The position numbers were made by a program, and so were the translations under genes. A model generated the notes under the pieces. The model worked only from the letters and a program-made list of their open reading frames with translations. It was not told the origin of the DNA and did no database searches. A DNA stretch of 36,974 bases from Peptococcaceae bacterium. Lineage in GTDB: Bacteria; Bacillota; Peptococcia; Peptococcales; Peptococcaceae. Positions 16,048 through 26,185 of this stretch are shown piece after piece (position 1 is the first letter of the stretch; the number at the start of each line of letters is the position of its first letter). The stretch covers positions 1 through 36,974 of the forward strand of contig JAUNGU010000014.1 of assembly GCA_030524315.1 (NCBI GenBank). The letters run 5' to 3'.

Positions 16048-16610
16048 TTCTCTTGATCGACAATTACGACAGCTTTTCCTACAATCTCTATCAGCTCGTC
16101 GGCGCCATCAATCCCGACATCAAGGTCATCCGCAACGACGCCCTGAGCGTCGACGAGATCGCCGCCCTGGCACCGAGCCACATCATCCTCTCACCGGGGC
16201 CGGGACGGCCGGAGGATGCGGGGGTGATCATCGATGTCGTCAAAAAACTCGGCGGCAAGATCCCGATTCTAGGTGTCTGCCTCGGGCATCAGGCCATCTG
16301 CGCCGCCTTCGGGGCGACGGTCACCTACGCCAAGACCCTCATGCATGGCAAGCAGTCGCTGGTGACGCTATCTGGCGACTCGCCGATTTTTGCGGGGCTA
16401 CCTGATGAGATTCTAGTGGCGCGCTACCATTCCCTGGCCGTCGATCCGCTGACGCTGCCAGAGGAATTGACCACGACGGCCGTCGCCGACGATGGCGCGG
16501 TCATGGCAGTGCAGCACAAAAGCGCGCCGATTTACGGTCTGCAATTCCATCCCGAGTCGATTATGACGCCCGATGGCAAGACCATGCTCGATAATTTCTT
16601 GAACCTGTAA
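16044..16610 (+). CDS. trpG: Anthranilate synthase component II (glutamine amidotransferase)
   Basis: The 188-residue class I amidotransferase releases ammonia from glutamine for TrpE. It has the oxyanion segment SPGPGRPEDAG, the nucleophile Cys in GVCLGHQ near residue 79, and the His-Glu pair in FHPES near 170-173. It is a stand-alone subunit, not fused to trpD. It may also serve p-aminobenzoate synthesis as PabA does in many Bacillota, since no separate pabA is visible here. It overlaps trpE by four bases, and trpD follows after a nine-base gap. Confidence 0.95.
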   Translation: MILLIDNYDSFSYNLYQLVGAINPDIKVIRNDALSVDEIAALAPSHIILSPGPGRPEDAGVIIDVVKKLGGKIPILGVCLGHQAICAAFGATVTYAKTLMHGKQSLVTLSGDSPIFAGLPDEILVARYHSLAVDPLTLPEELTTTAVADDGAVMAVQHKSAPIYGLQFHPESIMTPDGKTMLDNFLNL

Positions 16611-16619
16611 AGGAGAACG

Positions 16620-17648
16620 ATGATGATAAAAGAAGCGATTATTAAACTCGTCAACAAAGAAGACCTGACCTATGACGAAGCCTATCAGGTCATGAACGAA
16701 ATCATGAGCGGCGAGACCTCCGCCACCCAGAACGCGGCGTTTCTCTCGGCCATGTCCACAAAAAGCGCCCGCGCCGAAACCATCGACGAAATTTCCGGCT
16801 GTGCCGCCGCCATGCGCGCCCACACTCTCAAGGTCGACACCGAGGGCATGGATGTCATCGAAATCGTCGGCACTGGTGGCGACAATGCCAACAGCTTCAA
16901 TATTTCCACGACCGCCGCTCTGGTCGTGGCTGCTGGCGGGCTCAAGGTCGCCAAGCACGGCAACCGCGCCGCCTCGTCGAAATGCGGCACCGCCGATTGC
17001 CTGGAGGCGTTGGGCGTGAACATTGATCTCTCTCCAGAGGCCTGCGTGCGCCTGCTCAAGGAGGTGGGCATGTGCTTCTTCTTCGCCCAGAAATACCACG
17101 CCTCGATGAAATATGTCGGCCCGATTCGCAAGGAGCTCGGCTTCCGCACCGTCTTTAACATTCTCGGGCCTCTGACCAATCCCGCCAGTCCCGAGCTGCA
17201 GCTTCTGGGTGTTTACGACGAATACCTCGTCGAGCCCCTGGCGCAGGTGCTCATGAATCTCGGCGTCAAGCGCGGTATGGTCGTCTACGGTCAGGACAAG
17301 CTCGACGAGCTCTCGCTGAGTGCGCCAACCACCGTCTGCGAATTCAAGGACGGCTGGATGAAGCGCTACGTGCTCACGCCAGAGGAGCTGGGCCTGGCCC
17401 GTTGCACTAAGGACGACCTGCGCGGCGCGGGCCCAGCAGAAAATGCCGCCACCACTCGCGCCATCCTCGGCGGTGCCAAGGGGCCAAAGCGCGACGTCGT
17501 GCTTATGAACGCGGGCGCTGCCCTCTACATCGGCGGCAAGGCCGAGACCTTCGCAGGCGGCGTCAAGCTTGCGGGCGAAATCATTGATTCCGGCGCGGCG
17601 CTGGCCACGCTGGATCAGCTCATCAAGCTGTCGCAAGAGGAGGCGTGA
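16620..17648 (+). CDS. trpD: Anthranilate phosphoribosyltransferase
   Basis: The 342-residue enzyme transfers phosphoribose from PRPP to anthranilate. It has the PRPP-binding GTGGD motif near residue 82, the [15 protein letters not shown] segment where most family members have Ser-rich KHGNRSxSSxxGxAD, and a normal C-terminal domain. Adjacent ATG codons at 16620 and 16623 follow an AAAGGAG site and give either MMIKEA or MIKEA. It is the third gene of the trp operon, with only four bases before trpC. Confidence 0.95.
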   Translation: MMIKEAIIKLVNKEDLTYDEAYQVMNEIMSGETSATQNAAFLSAMSTKSARAETIDEISGCAAAMRAHTLKVDTEGMDVIEIVGTGGDNANSFNISTTAALVVAAGGLKVAKHGNRAASSKCGTADCLEALGVNIDLSPEACVRLLKEVGMCFFFAQKYHASMKYVGPIRKELGFRTVFNILGPLTNPASPELQLLGVYDEYLVEPLAQVLMNLGVKRGMVVYGQDKLDELSLSAPTTVCEFKDGWMKRYVLTPEELGLARCTKDDLRGAGPAENAATTRAILGGAKGPKRDVVLMNAGAALYIGGKAETFAGGVKLAGEIIDSGAALATLDQLIKLSQEEA

Positions 17649-17652
17649 GGGC

Positions 17653-18435
17653 ATGACGATTTTGGATGAATTGGCGGCCCACGCCCATGCGCGGGTCCAG
17701 GCCAATATGCAGCGGCTGCCCCTCGCAGCGCTGCGCGCCCAGGCCGAGGCGCTGCCGAAGGGCGATTTTGCCTTTGAAAGGGCCCTGGCGGGCGACGACA
17801 TTGCCTTCATCTGCGAGTGCAAGAAGGCCTCGCCCTCTCAGGGGCTCATCGCTGCGGATTTTCCCTATCTGGAGATTGCCCGCGATTACGAGGCGGCGGG
17901 CGCGGCGTGCATCTCGGTGCTTACCGAGCCCAAGTGGTTCCGGGGCGCCGATGCTTATCTGGCGGAGATTGCGCAGGCGGTCCACATCCCCTGCCTGCGC
18001 AAGGATTTTCTCGTCGACGCCTACATGATTTACGAGGCGAAAATCCTCAGTGCCTCGGCGGTGCTCCTGATCTGCTCGATTCTTTCATCCGCGCAGCTCG
18101 CCGAGTACAGGGCAATTTGCGACGGGCTGGGGCTGTCGGCGCTGGTAGAGGTCCACGATGCCGCCGAAATGCAGATGGCCCTGGACGCTGGCGCGCGGGT
18201 CGTCGGCGTCAACAATCGCAACCTCAAGGATTTCTCGGTGGATACGTCCAACAGCCAGCGCCTGCGCCAGATGGCACCGGCGTCTGTGCGTTTTGTCGCC
18301 GAAAGCGGCGTGCAATCGGCGGCGGACGTGCAGGCGCTGCGGGCCATCGGCGCCGACGCGGTGCTCATCGGCACGCGCCTGATGCAGGCTCCCGACAAGC
18401 GCCAAGCCCTGGCAGAATTGCGAGGTGCGCAGTGA
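17653..18435 (+). CDS. trpC: Indole-3-glycerol phosphate synthase
   Basis: The 260-residue TIM-barrel enzyme closes the indole ring from carboxyphenylamino-deoxyribulose phosphate. Diagnostic segments are FICECKKASPSQG with the catalytic Lys, SVLTEPKWFRG, CLRKDFLVDAYMIYEA, VGVNNRNLKDFSVD, and the phosphate-binding FVAESGVQSAAD. The ATG at 17653 gives the standard N-terminus; the longer open frame upstream lies inside trpD. GAGGAGG at 17637-17643 provides the ribosome site. The stop overlaps the trpF GTG start by four bases. Confidence 0.96.
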   Translation: MTILDELAAHAHARVQANMQRLPLAALRAQAEALPKGDFAFERALAGDDIAFICECKKASPSQGLIAADFPYLEIARDYEAAGAACISVLTEPKWFRGADAYLAEIAQAVHIPCLRKDFLVDAYMIYEAKILSASAVLLICSILSSAQLAEYRAICDGLGLSALVEVHDAAEMQMALDAGARVVGVNNRNLKDFSVDTSNSQRLRQMAPASVRFVAESGVQSAADVQALRAIGADAVLIGTRLMQAPDKRQALAELRGAQ

Positions 18436-19036
18436 CGCGGGTGAAATTCTGTGGCCTGCGCCGCGAGGAGGACATTGCCACCGCTAATGCCCTCATGCCC
18501 GATGATGTGGGCTTCGTCTTTGCAGCGAAAAGCAAGCGTTGCCTGACGCCTGAGGCGGCGCGCGCCCTCAAGGCGCAGCTTGCGCCGGCGATTCGCGCCG
18601 TCGGCGTGCTCGTGGATATGCCTGTGCGTGATGCCGCAGCGCTTGTAAACAGTGGCATCGTCGACGTGCTCCAGCTCCACGGCCACGAGGACGAGGATTA
18701 CATCCAGCGCCTGCGGGCGCTGACGCTGGCGCCGATCATCCAGGCCTTTGCGGTGAGAAGTGTGGCAGACCTTGCTCGTGCCGAGGCGAGCAGCGCCGAC
18801 ATAATTTTGCTAGACGCCGCCCGCGCTGGCAGCGGCGAAACCTTTGACTGGAATTTACTAGCCCAGGTCCGCAGGCCTTATTATTTGGCTGGTGGGCTGA
18901 ACCTAGATAATATTGCAACGGCCGTGCGCACCCTGCACCCCTACGCCGTCGATGTCAGCTCTGGCATCGAGACCGACGGGTGCAAGGACGCAGAGAAAAT
19001 GGCGGCCTTTATTCAAATAGTGAGGAGTAATGCATC

Positions 19037-19040
<4 letters not shown>
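18432..19040 (+). CDS. trpF: Phosphoribosylanthranilate isomerase
   Basis: The 202-residue TIM-barrel enzyme begins [16 protein letters not shown] from a GTG codon at 18432 that overlaps the trpC TGA as GTGA. The catalytic Cys lies in KFCGLR, the catalytic Asp in the [15 protein letters not shown] region, and the phosphate-binding segment is [10 protein letters not shown] followed by VDVSSGIET. Its length is typical for a monofunctional TrpF. The end overlaps trpB by four bases (ATGA). Confidence 0.95.
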
Positions 19041-20219
<1,179 letters not shown>

Positions 20220-20227
<8 letters not shown>

Positions 20228-20996
20228 AATCAAAAATGCATTCAAAAACGGCAAGGCCATCATTCCCTTTGTGACCTGTGGTGATCCCGATTTGGCGACG
20301 ACGGCGGCAGCGGTGCGCGCTGCCGTGGCGGCAGGCGCTGACCTCGTGGAGCTGGGGATTCCTTTCTCGGATCCGACGGCCGAAGGTCCCGTCATTCAAG
20401 AGGCGAGCCTGCGCGCCCTCGAGGGCGGCGTCACTACCGACAAAGTTTTCGACCTCGTGCGCGAGCTGCGCCAGGATGTCACCGTGCCGATGGTGTTCAT
20501 GACCTACGCCAACGTCGTCTTTTCCTACGGCGCTGAGAAATTTATCGCCACCTGTCAGGAAATCGGCATTGACGGGCTGATTCTTCCGGATCTGCCGTAT
20601 GAGGAGAAGGGTGAGTTCATCGATAGTTGCCACGCCCACGACGTCGATCTCATTTCCTTGATTGCGCCAACCTCCCACAATCGCGTCGCGATGATCGCCA
20701 AGGAGGCTGAGGGCTTCATCTACCTCGTCTCGAGCCTCGGCGTCACAGGCATGCGCAGCGAGATCAACACCGACCTCGGCGCCATCATCGATGTCATCCG
20801 CCAAAATACCGATGTGCCGGTTGCCATTGGCTTCGGCATTTCCGGCCCCGAGCAGGCAGCGGCGATGGCGCGCCTGGCTGACGGTGCCATCGTCGGCTCG
20901 GCGATTGTCAAGCTGTTTGCGGCGCACGGCAAGGATGCGCCAGCCGCTGTTGGCGACTTTGTCGGATCCCTCAAGGATGCGGTGCGTGACTTATAA
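20220..20996 (+). CDS. trpA: Tryptophan synthase alpha chain
   Basis: The 258-residue TIM-barrel subunit cleaves indole-3-glycerol phosphate and channels indole to TrpB. The catalytic Glu is in [17 protein letters not shown] (normally DPxADGP). The catalytic Asp is in [12 protein letters not shown], and the phosphate site is [12 protein letters not shown] 20220 follows GAGGAGAGG and overlaps the trpB end by eight bases. The earlier in-frame ATG at 20148 lies deep in trpB and is not used. A long hairpin ends the operon. Confidence 0.96.
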
Positions 20997-21006
20997 TTGC
21001 ATAGAA

Positions 21007-21044
21007 AAACGGCCCTGACTGCATGTGTTCAGTCAGGGCCGTTT
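21007..21044. terminator. Bidirectional terminator between trpA and tmcAL
   Basis: AAACGGCCCTGACTG (21007-21021) and CAGTCAGGGCCGTTT (21030-21044) form a perfect 15-bp stem between two convergent genes. The trp-side T tract is short and interrupted. Confidence 0.9.
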
Positions 21045-21049
21045 GTTCT

Positions 21050-22228
21050 TTATGAAAAAATACGCGGCGGCTCGAGATAGTCGCGCTGGCGGATGGCGCG
21101 GCCGCTCAGCGCATCGGCGAGATTTTGGCGCTGGATGTCGATCCGGAGCACGGCCTGTGCCTCCGGTGGGAGCACGCGGCTGTCCCGTGCCACGTTGACG
21201 AGGAGGGGCGTGCGCCCCGAGCGCGCCTTGATGAGCGCTCGCCCGCGCGCGTTGAATCCAAGGACGCGCACGTATGGCGGTGCCTCTGGCGCGGCCGGGG
21301 CTGGCGAGAGCAGCGCCAAGAGCAGGCGTTGGCAGCGGGCGCGGCTGTAGTGGCGCGTCTGCGCCTGCGTGAGCCAAGCTTCGAGGCTGTCGGCTGCCAG
21401 CAGTGTCTCGAGAAAACGGTGCGCCCAGCCGTCGCGGATGGCAAGACGCGCGGCGATGTCATCGGCAGAGAGGCTACACGCCAGGAGTTTGGCGGCGGCG
21501 AAAAGCTTGCCCATATCCGGGAGTGCCTGTCCCGCTGCGCGCCAGGCGCTGATGCGTTCGTAGCTTGACGCTGGCAGATAGGGCGCGAGGGCCGTCAAAT
21601 CACCATCCAGGCGGGCGCGAATGGCGCTGGCGCTGAGAAAGCGGCTTTGCGGCGCGCTCGCATCGTGGGCGACGCCGCGGCGCACGAGATGGAGCGGCAC
21701 CGCATCAGCCAGCGCGAGACGATATTGCAGCGCCAGGCGATCGTTGGGGCAGTCCTTGCCGCTGGCGAAGGAAAATCCCGCCCGCGCGCAAAAATCCTGG
21801 CTCGCCTGCGCGTAGCTCGCGCCCGCTTGGCTCGCTGCGTGGATGGCAGCCTCGTAGTCGGCGCGGTGGCGCGTGAGATAGGCGGCAAGCGCCGCGAGTG
21901 CCGCCGCATCGCCGCTCTCGCTGCCACAATAGAGGGCGTCTAGCGGCGCGAAGGCCGCCAGCGTCGCCACGCCACCCCGGGCGAAGGTCTCGAGGCTTGC
22001 TGTCGCATAGACCTGCGCCAGCTCGAGCACCACGTCGACGCCCGCCGCTAGCGCCAGCTCTGCTCGCTGCCACTTGTCCAGGCAGGCCGCCTCGCCCCGC
22101 TGGCAAAAGCTCCCGCTCATTGCCGAGACGATGCACGCCTCGGGCGCGTCACGGCGAATCGACTCAATGAGATGCTGGTGGCCATTGTGGAAGGGATTCC
22201 ACTCGGCGACAATTCCGATGGTGGTCAT
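21050..22228 (-). CDS. tmcAL: tRNA(Met) cytidine acetate ligase (TmcAL/YlbM-type nucleotidyltransferase)
   Basis: The protein, about 392 residues, begins MTTIGIVAEWNPFHNGHQ, the nucleotidyltransferase signature of the TmcAL/YlbM family. This family activates acetate with ATP to form N4-acetylcytidine at the wobble base of elongator tRNA-Met. The following SGSFCQRGEAA and CGSESGD segments also fit. The Ala-rich composition of the middle is unusual but length is normal. The ATG at 22226-22228 overlaps the stop of the upstream LysR gene by one base; a GTG just before (22229-22231) is an alternative. It is the last gene of a three-gene minus-strand operon with two transcriptional regulators, an unexpected partnership. 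Confidence 0.88.
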   Translation of the reverse strand: MTTIGIVAEWNPFHNGHQHLIESIRRDAPEACIVSAMSGSFCQRGEAACLDKWQRAELALAAGVDVVLELAQVYATASLETFARGGVATLAAFAPLDALYCGSESGDAAALAALAAYLTRHRADYEAAIHAASQAGASYAQASQDFCARAGFSFASGKDCPNDRLALQYRLALADAVPLHLVRRGVAHDASAPQSRFLSASAIRARLDGDLTALAPYLPASSYERISAWRAAGQALPDMGKLFAAAKLLACSLSADDIAARLAIRDGWAHRFLETLLAADSLEAWLTQAQTRHYSRARCQRLLLALLSPAPAAPEAPPYVRVLGFNARGRALIKARSGRTPLLVNVARDSRVLPPEAQAVLRIDIQRQNLADALSGRAIRQRDYLEPPRIFS

Positions 22229-23148
22229 CACGCCTCACCGCCCTTCTCAAGCTGGCTGCGCAGCTTTGTGAGCAAGGCCGCGCTGGTGGCATCCTGCTGC
22301 CCCGCTGCCGCCAGCCAATAAAAGGCACAGCGTGGCGCAAAATCGCTTGCCTCAAGAAAGGTCAGCCCGTCCGCTTGCAGCGCATGGCGAGATTTTTCGC
22401 TGGCCGAGACCAGGCTCCAGCAATCGCTGTTCTGTAGCAGCGCATTGAGACAGGCCGTGTCCTGAATCTCCAGGGGCGACTGGGTGTAGCCGCGATGGGC
22501 CAAGGCCTCGGCCAAAAGCCGGTTGGTTTCCACATGGGCGGTGACAAAGGGATAAGCAAAAAAATCTGCAACCAGCGGCGCCTGTTTGTGGCAGAGGGGA
22601 TGCGCCCGGCGCACGAGAATGACCAAGGCGTGTGTCCCCAGCGGCGTGAGCTGGAGGCCTGATTTGCGCGCCAGGCGCGCGCGTTCCTTTTCGGGATCGA
22701 GGGCGTTGATTTGCAAAATTGCTGCGTCGACGTTGCCGTATTGCAGCTGATGGAGGAGGGCCGCATCGCCCAGCTCCTGCAAATGCACCGAGGTCTGGTC
22801 GGCGAGGCCGTCGTCGGCAAAGAGTGCCCGCTTGAGCACATCCATTCCGGCCAAGGTGTTGCTGGCAATTTTGATCTGCTCGGGATATTTTTGCGCCGCC
22901 TCGGCAATGGCGCGAATCTGCACAATTTCGCCGAGCATCTCGTGGGCCGTCGCCAAGGCGAGCTTGCCCTCAGCAGTAAAGGAGACGCCATTGTGATGGC
23001 GCAACACCAAGATGCAGCCCAGCTCCTCCTCGAGCTTTTTGAGGGCGTGGCTCAGCGACGGCTGCGAGACAAAAAGATGCTCGGCCGTTTGCGACAGGGA
23101 CCCATATTGCTCTAGGGCGCAGAGCAACGTCAGCTGCTGATATTTCAT
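22228..23148 (-). CDS. LysR-family transcriptional regulator (first)
   Basis: The 306-residue LTTR has an N-terminal winged helix-turn-helix (SLSQTAEHLFVSQPSLSHALKKLEEE in two halves, residues about 17-42) and a C-terminal periplasmic-binding-like effector domain from about residue 90. Its ATG overlaps the stop of the second LysR gene by four bases, and its TGA overlaps tmcAL, so all three are translated from one message. The effector is unknown. The nearest non-regulatory transcription unit is the divergent ferredoxin-flavoprotein-transporter operon, a likely target. Confidence 0.92.
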   Translation of the reverse strand: MKYQQLTLLCALEQYGSLSQTAEHLFVSQPSLSHALKKLEEELGCILVLRHHNGVSFTAEGKLALATAHEMLGEIVQIRAIAEAAQKYPEQIKIASNTLAGMDVLKRALFADDGLADQTSVHLQELGDAALLHQLQYGNVDAAILQINALDPEKERARLARKSGLQLTPLGTHALVILVRRAHPLCHKQAPLVADFFAYPFVTAHVETNRLLAEALAHRGYTQSPLEIQDTACLNALLQNSDCWSLVSASEKSRHALQADGLTFLEASDFAPRCAFYWLAAAGQQDATSAALLTKLRSQLEKGGEA

Positions 23149-24053
23149 GACCCGATCGCCTCCTTTAGCTGTTCGCAGAGGGTCGCTTCTTCATAGGATG
23201 GCTGGGCGCTCGTGATGCAGTAGAAGCGGCAGCGCCAGCGCGCGTCGGCAAGGCGCAGCGGCCGCAGCGCGTCGCCGTAGAGCTCGCGGCTGGAGGTGGC
23301 TGCCGCAAGCGACGTCCAGCAGCAATAATTCGTCTCGGCCATCATCGTGCGCTGAGAAATAATATTGGAAATCTGCACAATCGGCCCCGTGTAGCCGTGT
23401 TTGCGGAAAAATGTCGCCGTCAAGGGATCCACCGGATCCTTGGAAATCAGCCGGGAGCACGCGAGCACCTCTGTCAGCGTTGCCTCGCCCGCCGCATACA
23501 AAGGGTGAGCCGGCCCCAGCAAAAAGACCATCTCATCCTCGCCCAGAAGTGTCAGCGACAAGGGCAGCCCCTTGAGCACGTTGAGAATGAGCGGCGCCTC
23601 CACCTCGTGGAGCTGCAAAAATGCCACGTCCAGGCGCTGGGCCAATAGCTCCTGGAGCAGCGCCTGATTGTTCAGCGTCGCCAGGGAAAATTGAAAATGA
23701 GCGTGACGCTGCAAAATCTCCGCGATGATTTCTGTGAGCAGCAGACTGCCAAATTGACAGCTGCTCGCCAAACGCAGCGGCCGAGAAAAGGCCTCGTGCA
23801 AAAGATCCTGCAAGCGATAGAGGGACCGCGCGCCACTGCGCAGCTTGTCAATATGCGCCAGCATCTGCCGCGCCGCAGGCGTCAGCCCAATCCCCTTACG
23901 CCCAGTGGTCAACAGCGCGCAGCCCAGCTCCGCCTCCAGCACATGCACAGAGGCGCGAATCGTCGACTCCGGCACCTCCAACGCCGACGCCGCCTCGCGA
24001 AACGACGAAAACCTCTGTAAATCCTCGAGCAACAGCAATTGCTCCAAAATCAT
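23145..24053 (-). CDS. LysR-family transcriptional regulator (second)
   Basis: The 302-residue LTTR has its helix-turn-helix near residues 17-40 (FREAASALEVPESTIRASVH) and an effector-binding domain from about residue 90. It is the promoter-proximal gene of the LysR-LysR-tmcAL operon and diverges from the ferredoxin-flavoprotein operon across 154 bases, the classical arrangement of an LTTR and its target. It is only distantly similar to the adjacent LysR, so this is not a recent tandem duplication. GGAGGG lies 8-13 bases before the ATG, and a TATACT preceded by TGG (minus strand, 24090-24095) is the likely promoter. Confidence 0.92.
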   Translation of the reverse strand: MILEQLLLLEDLQRFSSFREAASALEVPESTIRASVHVLEAELGCALLTTGRKGIGLTPAARQMLAHIDKLRSGARSLYRLQDLLHEAFSRPLRLASSCQFGSLLLTEIIAEILQRHAHFQFSLATLNNQALLQELLAQRLDVAFLQLHEVEAPLILNVLKGLPLSLTLLGEDEMVFLLGPAHPLYAAGEATLTEVLACSRLISKDPVDPLTATFFRKHGYTGPIVQISNIISQRTMMAETNYCCWTSLAAATSSRELYGDALRPLRLADARWRCRFYCITSAQPSYEEATLCEQLKEAIGS

Positions 24054-24089
24054 CGTCCAATCCCTCCATCACAAAAATTCCATGCCCCC

Positions 24090-24095
24090 AGTATA
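24090..24095 (-). promoter_or_regulatory. Extended -10 element of the LysR-LysR-tmcAL operon
   Basis: On the minus strand TATACT is preceded by TGG, an extended -10. The -35 region is poor. Confidence 0.4.
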
Positions 24096-24138
24096 CCAAA
24101 CCCGCCATAAAAAATCCTGCGCACACGGCGGGAAAAAG

Positions 24139-24172
24139 TATATTTCACAACGCGCATATAAAATAATAAAAT
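24139..24172 (+). promoter_or_regulatory. Promoter and candidate LysR box for the first flavoprotein operon
   Basis: TTCACA (24144-24149) and TAAAAT (24167-24172), 17 bases apart, form a good promoter 36 bases upstream of the ferredoxin start. TATAT (24139-24143) and ATATA (24156-24160) flank the -35, and T24144-N11-A24156 fits the loose LTTR rule. The dyad is short, so the operator part is tentative. Confidence 0.45.
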
Positions 24173-24207
24173 CTAATACATAGAATAAATCAAATGGGGT
24201 GTAAAAA

Positions 24208-24426
24208 ATGATTAGCGCGATTAACAAAGAAAAATGTATTGGATGTGGCATTTGCGTCGAGCGGTGCCCGCTGGATGCGTTGCGAATTGATACAGATGGC
24301 AAGGCCTTCATTGCCTATCCCGAGGATTGCATGACCTGCTTCCTTTGCGAACGGTATTGCCCAAAGGGCGCAATTTTCGTTCATCCGTTTAAGGAAATTT
24401 TGCCACCAGTTTATCCGATTGCTTGA
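24208..24426 (+). CDS. AprB-like 2[4Fe-4S] ferredoxin subunit, copy 1
   Basis: The 72-residue protein has two complete cluster motifs, C10/C13/C16/C20 and C41/C44/C47/C51, each followed by Pro. Its pattern resembles the N-terminal part of the beta subunit of dissimilatory adenylylsulfate reductase, but it lacks that subunit's C-terminal tail that wraps the alpha subunit (about 72 versus about 150 residues). It is 60/72 identical to the copy at 28560-28778. GGGGTG lies just before the ATG. The flavoprotein start follows 11 bases after the stop, so this is almost certainly its electron-transfer subunit. Confidence 0.88.
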   Translation: MISAINKEKCIGCGICVERCPLDALRIDTDGKAFIAYPEDCMTCFLCERYCPKGAIFVHPFKEILPPVYPIA

Positions 24427-24437
24427 GGAGGAGATTG

Positions 24438-26165
24438 ATGATGAATAGAGAGATGATACAAATTGACACGGACGTGCTCATTATTGGTGCCGGTGCGTCT
24501 GGTATGTGGACGGCGAAGCATTTGAAGGAATTGTCACCGTCGCTGGAAGTGATGGTTGTCGATAAATCTGCTTCTGATTGGGGCGGGCTGATGACCATGT
24601 CCGAAGGGGATTTTGATGCGGTGCCACCAACAGAAAATGTCGATGATTGGGTCAAGGACTTGGTTTATTATTGGGACGGTCTCTGCGATCAGGAACTGAT
24701 GACAACCTTGTTTAGCACCTCCTATGATAGACTCTGCGACTACGAAACCATGAACTGTGCATATACGCGCAATGAGGATGGCTCCTTTAAGGGGATTCCG
24801 CAGCGAGGCTTGGATCATTTCAAGCTCTCGATCACAGAGGTCAAGGGCAATGGCGGTGAAAACATGCGCGATAGTCTCAATGGCGAAATGAAGCGTCTGG
24901 GCGTCAAGCGACAGGGGCGTGTCATGATCACCGATTTGCTGAAAGCGAATGGGCGCATTGTTGGTGCTGTCGGCTTTCACACACGCACAGGCGCGTATTA
25001 TCGGTTCAGCGCCAATGCTGTCGTCATTGCGACAGGGCGCGCAGGCTGGAAATCCTCCTATGGCAAGAATACTTCGACTGGGGAAGGGCTGCTTCTCGCG
25101 TACAATGCAGGCGCAGCCCTCACGAATATGGAATTTGTCGAGGTTTGGAATGTACCGAAGCTTTTTTCCTGGGAAGGACAGACGGTGCTGTTGCCACTGG
25201 GCGCAAAATTTGTCAACGCCGAGGGCGAGTCCTTTATGGATCGCTACTCACCGATTCTCAAGGGCAACACGGACCCGCATTATACCACCATGGCCATGGC
25301 GCTGGAAGTGAAGGCTGGTAGAGGGCCGATTTATTTTGACACGACAGACATTAAGGACGAAGATCGGAAATTTGTCCAGCCGGAGGGTGGCTGGCAGCTT
25401 CTCAATCATGAAAAGCTCAAAAATATCGGCATTGATTTCTTTAAGGGGCGTACCGAATGGCAGCCGCAGATTCTCAGCGACTTTGGCGGTATTGTCGCAG
25501 ATGCCTACGGGCGGACAGCAGTTGATGGACTCTATGCAGTGGGACGCGCGCGCTTTTTGGATGCAGGCGTCTATATTGGTGGCTTTGATTTGAGTACGAC
25601 GGCGACAACCGGTTATCTGGCAGCAGAAGGGATTTTTGACTATTTGCAGCAGGATTTAGCGCCATTTTCTCAGGAAGCATTTGAGCAAGAGGCCCTGCAA
25701 AAGCTGGAACAACTTGAAGCTGCGAATGCTCAAGAAGGAATTCCCTATAAAGGGGTCCTTCGACAAATTCAGGAATTGGTATTCCCATACAGCGTGAGCA
25801 TCCTCAAATCTGAGGCCGCACTTCAGGCCGCATTAGCAAGCTTGAAGCAGATTCAAGCAGAGCTGTTGCCACAGATGATGGCAAATGACCCGCATTATCT
25901 GATGAAATGCAAGGAAGTCGAAGCGATTGCGACCATGACAGAAATCTATTTGCGCGCAGCGATTGAGCGCAAGGAAACGCGCGGCGGCCATTATCGTGAG
26001 GATTATCCACAAAGAGATGACGACAACTGGCTCGGCTGGCTGTATATTAGCAAGGACGGTGAGGACATGCAATGCAAGTTCGTGCCAGTGCCATTGGCGC
26101 AATATCCACACGCCGTTGAGCGCTATTATCAGGATAATTTTGAGTTTCCTAGCGTCAGCGAGTGA
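24438..26165 (+). CDS. AprA-like FAD flavoprotein (succinate dehydrogenase/fumarate reductase superfamily), copy 1
   Basis: The protein, about 575 residues, has an N-terminal Rossmann FAD site (DVLIIGAGASG near residues 14-24) and a C-terminal ERKETRGGHYREDYP segment typical of the superfamily. The capping region has no HPTG motif, and the segment carrying the catalytic Arg of fumarate reductases (usually L-x-PRD) reads NTDPHYTT. The GRGPIYFDT sequence instead recalls AprA. No covalent-FAD histidine is apparent. It may therefore be a reductase or dehydrogenase of an unknown substrate, not a fumarate reductase. ATG 24438 and 24441 are both possible after AGGAGG (24426-24431). Codon use is A+T-richer than in copy 2. 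The transporter gene follows after 20 bases. Confidence 0.85.
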   Translation: MMNREMIQIDTDVLIIGAGASGMWTAKHLKELSPSLEVMVVDKSASDWGGLMTMSEGDFDAVPPTENVDDWVKDLVYYWDGLCDQELMTTLFSTSYDRLCDYETMNCAYTRNEDGSFKGIPQRGLDHFKLSITEVKGNGGENMRDSLNGEMKRLGVKRQGRVMITDLLKANGRIVGAVGFHTRTGAYYRFSANAVVIATGRAGWKSSYGKNTSTGEGLLLAYNAGAALTNMEFVEVWNVPKLFSWEGQTVLLPLGAKFVNAEGESFMDRYSPILKGNTDPHYTTMAMALEVKAGRGPIYFDTTDIKDEDRKFVQPEGGWQLLNHEKLKNIGIDFFKGRTEWQPQILSDFGGIVADAYGRTAVDGLYAVGRARFLDAGVYIGGFDLSTTATTGYLAAEGIFDYLQQDLAPFSQEAFEQEALQKLEQLEAANAQEGIPYKGVLRQIQELVFPYSVSILKSEAALQAALASLKQIQAELLPQMMANDPHYLMKCKEVEAIATMTEIYLRAAIERKETRGGHYREDYPQRDDDNWLGWLYISKDGEDMQCKFVPVPLAQYPHAVERYYQDNFEFPSVSE

Positions 26166-26185
26166 GAAGAGAGGGGTGTGCAAAA

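Noticed and set aside
24208-24426. Calling the module a true adenylylsulfate reductase
   Set aside because: The small subunit lacks the AprB tail, the large subunit is shorter than usual AprA, and no sat, dsr or qmo genes are present in the window.
24438-26165. Calling the flavoprotein a fumarate reductase or succinate dehydrogenase subunit A
   Set aside because: The HPTG motif and the catalytic Arg segment are missing in both copies, so only superfamily membership is supported.
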